From Streptomyces spectabilis (GTDB lineage: Bacteria > Actinomycetota > Actinomycetes > Streptomycetales > Streptomycetaceae), in assembly GCF_008704795.1 (NCBI RefSeq), contig NZ_CP023690.1, forward strand, positions 7,574,501-7,638,500: DNA of 64,000 bases, written 5' to 3'. The translations under genes were made by a program, and so were the position numbers. Shown here in pieces: positions 10,601 to 17,599 of the stretch (the stretch's first letter is position 1; every line of letters starts with the position of its first letter). The notes under the pieces were generated by a model that saw only the letters and a list, made by a program, of their open reading frames with translations, searched no databases and had not been told where the DNA came from.

Positions 10601-11955
10601 TCCGCGTCCTTGGCCGCACAGCCCTCGGCGCCGTGGGCGAAGGACTTCGAGGACAGCTCCTTCTTCCAGAACCCGGAAGCGTTCTGCGAGTTCCACGTCG
10701 TCGACGAGGAGATGTCCTTGGTCTGCCACAGCTCGACCGAGCGGTCCGAGCAGGAAGCCGACCAGGTGTTCTTCACCACGAACTCGGCCGAAAGGATCGA
10801 CTTGCCCGCGAACTTCGACACCGGGATGCGGTAGAAGAGCCGCTTGGTGTCATGGGGCTTGCAGTAGTACCAGTTGCAGTAGCCCATGCCGGCGTTGTTC
10901 TCGCCGTTGAACTTCCACTGCGGCGCGTCGGCCCAGTACTTCGACGCCATCGTCCACGCCGTCGCCCGCGGCGAACTCCACTGCGGGTCGATGAACACCG
11001 GATACTGCGTGTCCTTGCCCTTCAGTACGTCCTCATCCGGGGTGAGCACCAGCTCCTTGCCGCTCTCGGGGACCTCCACGCCCACGGGCGCGAGCTTGCC
11101 GGACTCGGCGGCCGCGGGCTCCGGGCCCTGCTCCTTGGCGGCGCTGCGCAGTGCCTTGGCGCGGGTGCGGGCGGCCTTGCCGCTGTCCGGCGCGTCGCTC
11201 CGGCTGGAGTCCCACATCATCGGGCGCGGTGCCTCGAACACCGCTCCCTGTGCGCCCTTGTCCGACGCCTCGAGTCCGCCCTCGGCGGTCTCCTTCACGT
11301 CCATGCCCTCGGCCGCGAGCTTCAGGCGCACCGTGGCGAGTTCCGAGCCGGCGGCCGCCTTGGCGGACTTGACGACGAGGAGCTGGGTGAAGCCGTCCTC
11401 CTGCGCTCCCATGCGCAGGTCCACGTCCGGCAGTACGTCCTCGTACGTGGCGGTGCTGCCGTCGAGCGTGGGCTCGGGCAGCTTTCCGGGCCACGAGAGG
11501 GCGAGCTCGCGGCCGGCCTTCGTCATCCGCACCAGCGGCTCGTCCCCGCCGCCGGAGAACTCGAGGCCGATCGTGGTCACCTTCGGCGCCACCGAGCCGT
11601 CGGCAGCCTTCACCAGGCCGGTGTCGACGGGCTTCCAGCCGCCGTCCGCCCGTGCCCGTACGGGCCGCACGTACTCCCGAGCCTCCAGATAGCCGTCGGC
11701 CGTGGCGTAGACATCGCTCGACTCGCCGCGCATGGAGGTCACTTCGACCGGCTTGCCGGTGCGCTTGGCCTCGTCCTGAGCGGCTTCCGCAGTCGCCGCT
11801 CCGTCAGGTGTCGCTGCCCCCGCGGTCTCTGTCGCCGTCTCACCGCGCACGACTGGATCTGCGTGTGCGGCCGGTGCGGCACCCGCCAGCAAGGCTCCGG
11901 TCAAGAGCCCTGCCAGCGTCCCTGTAACTCCGCGCGAATGCGCGCGTCTCCACAT
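7675..11955 (-). CDS. Secreted LamG-domain protein, partner of RHS toxin
   Basis: 1426 residues with a signal peptide (basic start, hydrophobic core, AHA cleavage region near 31). The N-terminal third carries a DNRLRE/CBM-like module (about 335-520: SPRATAW, NGENNAG, LFYRIP). Three concanavalin-like LamG modules follow, at about 730-945, 945-1170 and 1175-1415. The first two are clearly internal duplicates (GFELYY...RWA.NQY in both). No catalytic residues are evident, so it is probably an adhesive or carbohydrate-binding surface protein. It sits directly upstream of the RHS toxin on the same strand, a pairing often seen in streptomycetes, and may help present or anchor the RHS shell. That role is inference. 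The ATG at 11955 has only a weak ribosome site. Confidence 0.88.
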   Translation of the reverse strand: MWRRAHSRGVTGTLAGLLTGALLAGAAPAAHADPVVRGETATETAGAATPDGAATAEAAQDEAKRTGKPVEVTSMRGESSDVYATADGYLEAREYVRPVRARADGGWKPVDTGLVKAADGSVAPKVTTIGLEFSGGGDEPLVRMTKAGRELALSWPGKLPEPTLDGSTATYEDVLPDVDLRMGAQEDGFTQLLVVKSAKAAAGSELATVRLKLAAEGMDVKETAEGGLEASDKGAQGAVFEAPRPMMWDSSRSDAPDSGKAARTRAKALRSAAKEQGPEPAAAESGKLAPVGVEVPESGKELVLTPDEDVLKGKDTQYPVFIDPQWSSPRATAWTMASKYWADAPQWKFNGENNAGMGYCNWYYCKPHDTKRLFYRIPVSKFAGKSILSAEFVVKNTWSASCSDRSVELWQTKDISSSTTWNSQNASGFWKKELSSKSFAHGAEGCAAKDAEFSVKSALQGAADGKASTMTFGLRAGSESDAYGWKRFSDKAFLRVKYNRPPSQLKMAQLRMEYGGVCAKPGSAPRVRTLGKIRAKKVKDPDGDSVSVQFQAMWDAGNGKTGSWKPDRTSAKKSGSDFSISLPGSIPENKQVNWYARVYDGAQYSPWSYAGDPTACYFVHDTKVPKGPSITSSDYPASDSEDPKDPWYDGVGKYGKFELNAAEKDVTSYRYGINVNPSSKNKITTTGGAARTLSALPAEAGPNFITAQSFDAAGNGSEIHTYEFRVKAGQPDRASWSLDEPKGASEAKGSTPPRTLQMHGGTTPGASGARGSAVSFNGSDGYAASDLPVVDTSRGFAVSAWAKPSKMPEGAAVIATQPGNHSPGFELYYTQKYDRWAFNQYKSDTPDAGIARVMADKPGGVSVDKWTHLVGSYDSARDVLELYVDGKLVGQTAYADPWEARRGFQLGAASYSGTPSAFFPGAIDEVQLFDKPLAQDEVDKLRAHESAGDPGRPAVAVFDLDEKPDAKEITGYGGVLPAAYQGGVTTGVQGVSGKAARFNGSDGYARIGKNSGPHVNTSRSFTVSAWAKLSRKPDGAAIITAQAGRKAPGFELYYSSAYNRWAVNQYSSDAADAKPIRAMQPEDDQAYVGEWAHLVGVHDTVADTLTLYVNGSEAGTTKLAGAFYADQSMYIGAGSYDGQVKNHFPGTVDDVRLLDRPVSAEEVRQMFKQRPLVKGRWNFETVTGTNPATTPDSSDEDRPLNLHGGAKPGEGMVDDHGLDLNGTSGYAATSGMPIGTSTSYTVTAWARAAALPKHQVALVSAEGNRQSAFTVRFVPDKKDPEGLGRWELAIPDEDDSKASVKSIAHTEFTDARLWNHLAVVYDGFSKEARLYVNGALQEVACGDADGDGEADESGCQDLVSWSEDTLAFKASKSLQVGRTKTDGAWGEHFPGAVDDVWVFQGALSDAQIQRMENRTMDVPTEVPTDD

Positions 11956-12256
11956 ACTGAACCCGTTTCAGAAACAAAGATGAAGATTCCCTTAATGGGT
12001 AATCAGGTGACGACCCTATGCAGCCGATATGCGATGACCTGCGGGGTTGCCCTGACGTAAGGGGCATTTCGGGTGACCCTGATGTGCCATTCACCACGGT
12101 TGCCCCTGATGTGGCGTCAACTTCGTAACGTTCGCAAAACGTAAGAATGCTGAATAATCGCAACGCTGTGAGACGGAGAACTCCTGATCGGCTCGGGACC
12201 GCGTCGGTGCTGCTCGTCGTAGCAGGTTTCCTCCCCACCCCGTAACGTGTCAGGGC
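11956..12256. other. Divergent intergenic region between LamG gene and peptidase operon
   Basis: 301 bases without a gene. It holds three tandem 27-bp repeats (listed separately) and a short ACGTT/AACGT dyad at 12128-12142. The sequence is clearly more A+T-rich than its surroundings. It must contain the minus-strand promoter of the LamG gene and the plus-strand promoter of the D-aminopeptidase operon. I could not pick -35/-10 pairs with confidence. Confidence 0.7.
12044..12124. repeat. Three tandem degenerate 27-bp repeats (iterons)
   Basis: Units at 12044-12070, 12071-12097 and 12098-12124 share the core CCCTGAYGTR at 12050, 12077 and 12104, exactly 27 bp apart. Each core is preceded by GGGT/GGTT. 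On the minus strand the core reads CACATCAGGG, pointing toward the LamG gene. Regular spacing of about 2.5 helical turns suggests an iterated operator for a cooperative regulator. The regulator is unknown. Confidence 0.65.
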
Positions 12257-13099
12257 ATGAAGATCCTCATCAGCGCCGACATGGAGGGCGCCACAGGTGT
12301 GACCTGGCCGGCTGATGTGCTGCCGGGTACGCCGCAGTGGGAGCGGTGCCGGTCGATGTTCACATCGGACGTGAACGCGGCGGTGCTCGGCTTCTTCGAC
12401 GGCGGTGCCGACGAGGTGCTCGTCAACGAGGCGCACTGGACGATGCGCAACCTCCTGCTGGAGGAGCTGGACGAGCGCGTCCAGATGCTCACCGGCCGGC
12501 ACAAGGACCTCTCCATGGTCGAGGGCGTCCAGCACGGCGGCAGCCAGGCCGTGGACGGCATCGCGTTCATCGGCTACCACGCGGGCGCCGGGATGGAGGG
12601 CGTCCTCGCGCACACGTATCTCGCGAACCAGATCACGGGCGTGTGGGTCAACGGCGTCCGCGCCAGCGAGGGCCTGCTGAACTCCCATGTGGTGGCCGAG
12701 TTCGGCGTCCCCGTGGTGCTCGTCACCGGGGACGACCTGGCCTGCGAGGACGCCCTCGGCTATGCGCCCGGCGCGCTGAAGGTCGCCGTCAAGGACCACG
12801 TGTCGCGGTACGCGGCGGTGTGCCGCACCCCCGCCCGCACCGCCGCCGACATCCGTGCCGCCGCGAAGGAGGCGGCGGGCCTCGCCGTGCGGCACGAGCC
12901 GGTGGCGGGCGGCCCGTTCACCGTGGAGGTCGAGTTCGACGCCGAGCACCTGGCGATGGCCGCGACGGTGGTTCCGGGGGTGCGGCGCGTGGCGGAGCGG
13001 AAGGTCGCGTACACGAGCGAGACCATGTACGAAGGCATTCGCACGTTCAAGGCGGTCACCACGATCGCCTCCGCCGCGGTGGAGGAGCAGTATGGCTGA
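12257..13099 (+). CDS. M55-family D-aminopeptidase (DppA-like)
   Basis: 280 residues, the usual length of the family. The zinc ligands expected for the M55 fold are visible: D8 and E10 in ADMEGATG, H60 in NEAHW, H108 in GYHAGAG and E138 in ASEG. Family members release N-terminal D-amino acids such as D-Ala from short peptides and act in the cytoplasm. The gene opens a four-peptidase operon, and its stop overlaps the next start by 8 bases (ATGGCTGA). With the LD-carboxypeptidase at the operon end this suggests use of murein-derived or other D-amino-acid peptides. Substrate is not proven. Confidence 0.92.
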   Translation: MKILISADMEGATGVTWPADVLPGTPQWERCRSMFTSDVNAAVLGFFDGGADEVLVNEAHWTMRNLLLEELDERVQMLTGRHKDLSMVEGVQHGGSQAVDGIAFIGYHAGAGMEGVLAHTYLANQITGVWVNGVRASEGLLNSHVVAEFGVPVVLVTGDDLACEDALGYAPGALKVAVKDHVSRYAAVCRTPARTAADIRAAAKEAAGLAVRHEPVAGGPFTVEVEFDAEHLAMAATVVPGVRRVAERKVAYTSETMYEGIRTFKAVTTIASAAVEEQYG

Positions 13100-14417
13100 G
13101 CAGGTGGACTCATCGGCACTGGACGAGGTCGTCCGGTTCACCTCCGACCTCATCCGCATCGACACCACCAACAGCGGTGACGGCGAGTGCCGCGAGCGCC
13201 CCGCCGCCGAGTACGCCGCGGCGCTGCTCGCCGAGACCGGTCTGGAGCCCACGCTCCTGGAGCGCACCCCGGGCCGGACGAACGTGGTCGCCCGCATCGA
13301 GGGCACGGACCCGGGCGCCGACGCCCTGCTGGTCCACGGCCACCTCGACGTCGTGCCCGCCGAGGCCGCCGACTGGAGCGTGCCCCCGTTCTCCGGCGAG
13401 ATCCGCGACGGCGTCGTGTGGGGCCGCGGCGCCATCGACATGAAGAACATGGACGCGATGATCCTGGCGGTCGTGCGCGGCTGGGCGCGCGCCGGCGTGC
13501 GGCCCCGGCGCGACATCGTGATCGCGTTCACCGCCGACGAGGAGGCCAGCGCCCGCGACGGCTCCGGCTTCCTCGCCGACGAGCACCCCGACCTTTTCGA
13601 GGGCTGCACGGAGGGCATCAGCGAGTCCGGCGCCTTCACCTTCCACGACGGCCGGGGCAACCAGCTCTATCCGATCGCCGCCGGGGAGCGCGGCACCGGC
13701 TGGCTCAAGCTCACCGCGCGCGGCACGGCGGGCCACGGCTCCAAGGTCAACAAGGCGAACGCGGTCAGCAGGCTCGCGGCCGCCATCCACCGCATCGGGG
13801 AGTACCACTGGCCGGTGCGGCTCACCCCCACCGTGCGGGCGGCCCTGGTGGAGCTCGCCGGGATCTACGGCCTGGAGGCCGACCCGGACGCCCCCGGGTT
13901 CGACGTCGACGGCTTCCTGGAGAAGCTCGGCCCCACCGCAGGCCTGGTCGAGCCCACGGTCCGCAACAGCGCCAACCCCACGATGCTCCGCTCCGGTTAC
14001 AAGGTGAACGTGGTCCCGGGCGAGGCGACCGCCTATGTGGACGGCAGATTCGTGCCCGGCGGCGAGGAAGAGTTCCGCACCACCCTTGACCGGCTCACCG
14101 GACCGGACGTCGACTGGGAGTTCCATCACCGGGAGGTGGCGTTGCAGGCGCCGGTGGACACGCCCACGTTCGCCAAGATGCGCGCGGCCGTGGCCGAGTT
14201 CGCCCCCGAGGGCCGCGTCGTGCCGTACTGCATGTCGGGCGGCACGGACGCCAAGCAGTTCTCGCGGCTCGGCATCCGGGGCTACGGCTTCTCGCCGCTG
14301 CGGACGCCGGAAGGCTTCGACTACCAGGCGCTCTTCCACGGCGTTGACGAGCGGGTGCCGGTCGAGGCGCTGCACTTCGGTACGCGGGTGCTCGACCGGT
14401 ATCTGCGCACGGCCTGA
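13092..14417 (+). CDS. M20/M25/M40-family metallopeptidase
   Basis: 441 residues. Metal-site motifs of the M20 family are in place: HGHLDVV (H84, D86), GRGAIDMKN (D116), TADEEA (E150/E151) and a late H in FHGVDE. A dimerisation domain follows the catalytic half (GTAGHGS). Such enzymes hydrolyse dipeptides or N-acyl amino acids. The ATG at 13092 is chosen because GGAGGAG sits just upstream and it overlaps the dppA-like stop. A longer reading frame upstream lacks family similarity. It is translationally coupled to the D-aminopeptidase, so it probably takes the peptides onward. The exact substrate is unknown. Confidence 0.92.
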   Translation: MAEQVDSSALDEVVRFTSDLIRIDTTNSGDGECRERPAAEYAAALLAETGLEPTLLERTPGRTNVVARIEGTDPGADALLVHGHLDVVPAEAADWSVPPFSGEIRDGVVWGRGAIDMKNMDAMILAVVRGWARAGVRPRRDIVIAFTADEEASARDGSGFLADEHPDLFEGCTEGISESGAFTFHDGRGNQLYPIAAGERGTGWLKLTARGTAGHGSKVNKANAVSRLAAAIHRIGEYHWPVRLTPTVRAALVELAGIYGLEADPDAPGFDVDGFLEKLGPTAGLVEPTVRNSANPTMLRSGYKVNVVPGEATAYVDGRFVPGGEEEFRTTLDRLTGPDVDWEFHHREVALQAPVDTPTFAKMRAAVAEFAPEGRVVPYCMSGGTDAKQFSRLGIRGYGFSPLRTPEGFDYQALFHGVDERVPVEALHFGTRVLDRYLRTA

Positions 14418-14452
14418 CCGCCCGCCGTGAGACCTGGCCGACGAAGCACCTG

Positions 14453-14484
14453 ACGGACCAACGGACCAACGGACCAACGGACCA
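14453..14484. repeat. Four tandem copies of ACGGACCA
   Basis: Period-8 perfect tandem repeat at 14453, 14461, 14469 and 14477, directly before the S9 peptidase gene. Because 8 is not a multiple of 3, copy-number change would alter the leader length and any upstream frame, but not the chosen start at 14518. It is a plausible slippage site. Confidence 0.8.
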
Positions 14485-14517
14485 ATGGGGGAACGGACTG
14501 TGGGGGAGATGATCGAC

Positions 14518-16509
14518 ATGGCACTGACCAAGCCGTACGGCTCGTGGCTGTCCCCGATCGACGCCGGGCTCGCCGCGGCGCACGACGGCCACCCGGCCTT
14601 CGCGGGCTTCGTCGGGGGCGAGGCGTGGTGGACGGAGCCGCGCCCGCTGGAGGGCGGCAGACGCGCGCTGCTGCGCCGCCGCCCGGACGGCCGCGAGGAG
14701 TCGGTGCTCCCCGCTCCGTGGAACGTGCGCAGCCGGGTCATCGAGTACGGCGGCCTGCCCTGGACCGGCACCGAGCGCCCCGGCGACCCGCGGGGCCCGC
14801 TCATCGTGTTCACGCACTTCACCGACCAGCGCCTGTACGCCTACGAGCCGGACGTCCCCGGCGCGGAGCCCAGACCCCTGACTCCGGTGTCGGACGTGGG
14901 CGGCGGGCTTCGCTGGGCGGACCCGCGGATCCACGCCGACCGGGGGGAGGTGTGGTGCGTCCTGGAGGAGTTCACCGGCGAGAAGCAGACCGACGTGCGG
15001 CGCGTGCTCGCCGCCGTGCCGCTCGACGGCTCGGCCGCCGGGGACCGGGCCGCGGTGCGGGAGCTGTCCGACGGGCGCCACCGGTTCGTCACCGGGCCCC
15101 GCCTCGCGCCGGACGGCGCGCACGTCGCCTGGCTCGCCTGGGACCACCCCCGGATGCCCTGGGACGGCACGGAGCTGATGGTCGCCGAGGTCGGCGCGGA
15201 CGGCTCCTTCGGCGGCGCGCGCCGGTTCGCGGGCGGCCCGGAGGAGTCGATCGCGCAGGTCGAGTGGGCGCCGGACGGGCGGCTGCTGTTCGCGAGCGAC
15301 CGCACGGGCTGGTGGAACCTGTACCGCGCGGCGCTCGACGGCACCCCCGTCGCGCTCTGCCAGCGCGAGGAGGAGTTCGGCGGCCCGCTGTGGCAGCTCG
15401 GCCTCAGCTGGTTCGCGCCGCTGGACAGCGGCCTGGTCGCGGTCGTGCACGGCACGGGCGCCACCGCGCTCGGCGTCCTCGACCCGGAGACCGGCGAGGT
15501 CGTCGACGCGGCCGGGCCCTGGACGGAGTGGTCGGCGTCGGTCGCCGTCAGCGGCACCCGCGTCATCGGCGTCGCCGCGAGCCCCCGCAGCGCGTACGAG
15601 GTGGTGGAGCTGGACACCCGCACCGGCCGTGCCCGCGTCATCGGCGCGGCGCACGACGACCCGGTGGACCCCACGTACTACCCCGAACCGCAGATCCGCA
15701 CGTTCCTCGGACCCGACGGCCGGGAGATCCACGCCCATGTGTACCCGCCGCACCACCCGGGCCACCTCGCCCCCGACGACGAGCTGCCGCCGTACGTGGT
15801 GTGGGCGCACGGGGGGCCCACCTCGCGGGCGCCGCTCGTCCTCAACCTGGTGATCGCCTACTTCACCTCGCGCGGCATCGGCGTCGCCGACGTCAACTAC
15901 GGCGGCTCGACGGGCCACGGCCGGGAGTACCGCAACCGCCTGCGCGAGCAGTGGGGCGTGATCGACGTCGAGGACTGCGCCGCCGTCGCGCTCGCGCTCG
16001 CCGAGGAGGGCACCGCCGACCGCGCGCGCCTGGCGATCCGGGGCGGCAGCGCGGGCGGCTGGACCACGGCCAGCTCCCTGACGACGACGGACGTGTACGC
16101 CTGCGGCACGATCATCTACCCCGTCCTCGACCTCACGTCATGGAGCGACGGGGAGACCCACGACTTCGAGTCGCGCTATCTGGACACCCTCATCGGGCCG
16201 CCCGACGAGGTGCCGGGACGGTACGAGGAGCGCTCGCCGGTGCGCCACGCCGAGCGGGTCACCGCGCCGTTCCTGCTGCTCCAGGGCCTGGACGACGTGA
16301 TCTGTCCGCCCGCGCAGTGCGAGCGGTTCCTGGAGCGGATGGAGGGGCGCGGGGTGCCGCACGCGTACCTCGCCTTCGAGGGCGAGGGGCACGGCTTCCG
16401 GCGGGCCGACACCCTGGTCCGGGCCCTGGAGGCGGAGCTCTCGCTGTACGCGCAGGTGTTCAGGATCGATCCGGCGGGCGGTCTGCCGACGCTGGAGCTG
16501 ACCAAGTGA
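14518..16509 (+). CDS. S9-family serine peptidase (prolyl oligopeptidase type)
   Basis: About 663 residues: an N-terminal beta-propeller (about 1-400) followed by an alpha/beta-hydrolase domain. The catalytic triad is visible: Ser511 in GGSAGG, Asp592 or Asp593 in GLDDVI and His625 in GEGHGF. No signal peptide, so cytoplasmic. It cleaves short peptides, often after proline or as a dipeptidyl/acyl-aminoacyl peptidase. The ATG at 14518 is preferred because GGGGGAG stands 9 bases ahead; ATGs at 14485 and 14509 are alternatives. Its stop overlaps the next GTG by 3 bases (GTGA junction). Third gene of the peptidase operon. Confidence 0.92.
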   Translation: MALTKPYGSWLSPIDAGLAAAHDGHPAFAGFVGGEAWWTEPRPLEGGRRALLRRRPDGREESVLPAPWNVRSRVIEYGGLPWTGTERPGDPRGPLIVFTHFTDQRLYAYEPDVPGAEPRPLTPVSDVGGGLRWADPRIHADRGEVWCVLEEFTGEKQTDVRRVLAAVPLDGSAAGDRAAVRELSDGRHRFVTGPRLAPDGAHVAWLAWDHPRMPWDGTELMVAEVGADGSFGGARRFAGGPEESIAQVEWAPDGRLLFASDRTGWWNLYRAALDGTPVALCQREEEFGGPLWQLGLSWFAPLDSGLVAVVHGTGATALGVLDPETGEVVDAAGPWTEWSASVAVSGTRVIGVAASPRSAYEVVELDTRTGRARVIGAAHDDPVDPTYYPEPQIRTFLGPDGREIHAHVYPPHHPGHLAPDDELPPYVVWAHGGPTSRAPLVLNLVIAYFTSRGIGVADVNYGGSTGHGREYRNRLREQWGVIDVEDCAAVALALAEEGTADRARLAIRGGSAGGWTTASSLTTTDVYACGTIIYPVLDLTSWSDGETHDFESRYLDTLIGPPDEVPGRYEERSPVRHAERVTAPFLLLQGLDDVICPPAQCERFLERMEGRGVPHAYLAFEGEGHGFRRADTLVRALEAELSLYAQVFRIDPAGGLPTLELTK

Positions 16510-17441
16510 GCGCGGTGGCCGCGCCGTTGACGCGGCCCGCGCGGCTCGCCCCCGGCGCCCGGGTCGCGGTCGTCGCGCCCAGCGGACCCGTCCCCGAGGA
16601 CCTGCTCGCGGCGGGCCTGGACATCCTGCGCGGCTGGGACCTCGACCCCGTGGCCGCCTCGCATGTCCGGGACACGCACCCGCGGTTCGCCTATCTCGCG
16701 GGCACCGACGAGGACCGGGCGCGGGACCTCCAGAGCGCCTGGTGCGATCCGTCGGTGGCGGCGGTGTTCTGCGCCCGCGGCGGGTACGGGGCGGCGCGGA
16801 TGGTCGACCTCCTCGACTGGGACGCGATGCGGGCGGCGGGGCCCAAGGTGTTCCTCGGGTTCAGTGACATCACCACGCTGCACGAGGCGTTCGCGTGCCG
16901 CATGGGGATCGTGACGCTGCACGGCCCGATGGTCGCGGAGGCCGGCTTCCTGAAGAGCGCGCGGGCGCAGGAGCACCTGCGGGCCACGCTGTTCGAGCCG
17001 GAGTCCGTGCGGGTGCTCGCCTCCGCGGGCCGGCCGCTGGTGGGCGGGCGGGCCCATGGGGTGACGCTGGGCGGCTGTCTGTCGCTGCTCGCGGCCGACG
17101 TGGGCGCGGCGGGGGCCAGGGCCGGTGCGGGCGGCGGGCTGCTGCTCCTGGAGGACACCGGCGAGGAGACGTACCACATCGACCGCTTTCTGACGCAGCT
17201 GACGCGGGCGGGCTGGCTCGACGGCGTGGCCGGGGTGGCGCTCGGGTCGTGGGTGGAGTGCGAGGCGTACGACAGGCTTGGGCCGCTGCTCGCGGAGCGG
17301 CTCGAGGGGCTGGGGGTGCCGGTCGTGGAGGAGTTCGGGTTCGGGCACGGTGACGGGGCGCTGACGGTGCCGCTCGGGATACCGGGGCACCTGGACGCGG
17401 ACGCGGGGACGCTGACCCTGGACATACCCGCGCTCGTCTAG
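16506..17441 (+). CDS. S66-family LD-carboxypeptidase (LdcA-like)
   Basis: 311 residues, typical of S66. The nucleophile is Ser120 in GFSDIT, with Glu216 in LLLEDTGEE and His281 in GFGHGD, and a GGYGA loop near 95-100. Family members trim the terminal D-Ala from murein tetrapeptides or hydrolyse microcin C-type peptides, in the cytoplasm. The GTG start at 16506 overlaps the S9 stop as GTGA, showing tight coupling. With the D-aminopeptidase at the other end of the operon this fits salvage of cell-wall peptides. MccF-type self-immunity is an alternative. Confidence 0.9.
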   Translation: MSAVAAPLTRPARLAPGARVAVVAPSGPVPEDLLAAGLDILRGWDLDPVAASHVRDTHPRFAYLAGTDEDRARDLQSAWCDPSVAAVFCARGGYGAARMVDLLDWDAMRAAGPKVFLGFSDITTLHEAFACRMGIVTLHGPMVAEAGFLKSARAQEHLRATLFEPESVRVLASAGRPLVGGRAHGVTLGGCLSLLAADVGAAGARAGAGGGLLLLEDTGEETYHIDRFLTQLTRAGWLDGVAGVALGSWVECEAYDRLGPLLAERLEGLGVPVVEEFGFGHGDGALTVPLGIPGHLDADAGTLTLDIPALV

Positions 17442-17599
17442 GGAGCGCGCGAGCACGTGCGGCGTGCGCCCCGTTCGCTGAATCTCCGTCAAGAATCCAG
17501 TGCCACGGGCGTTGCCCCGCCGCATGACGTGTGTCTCGGTACGAGCGCGCGCCGGTGCCTGCCGGGCGGTGGTCGCTCGCCCCCACCGTGGAGGCCCTC

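Noticed and set aside
12044..12124. CRISPR array or plasmid-type origin from tandem repeats
   Set aside because: The repeats are contiguous without spacers, only three copies exist, and no cas or rep gene is near.
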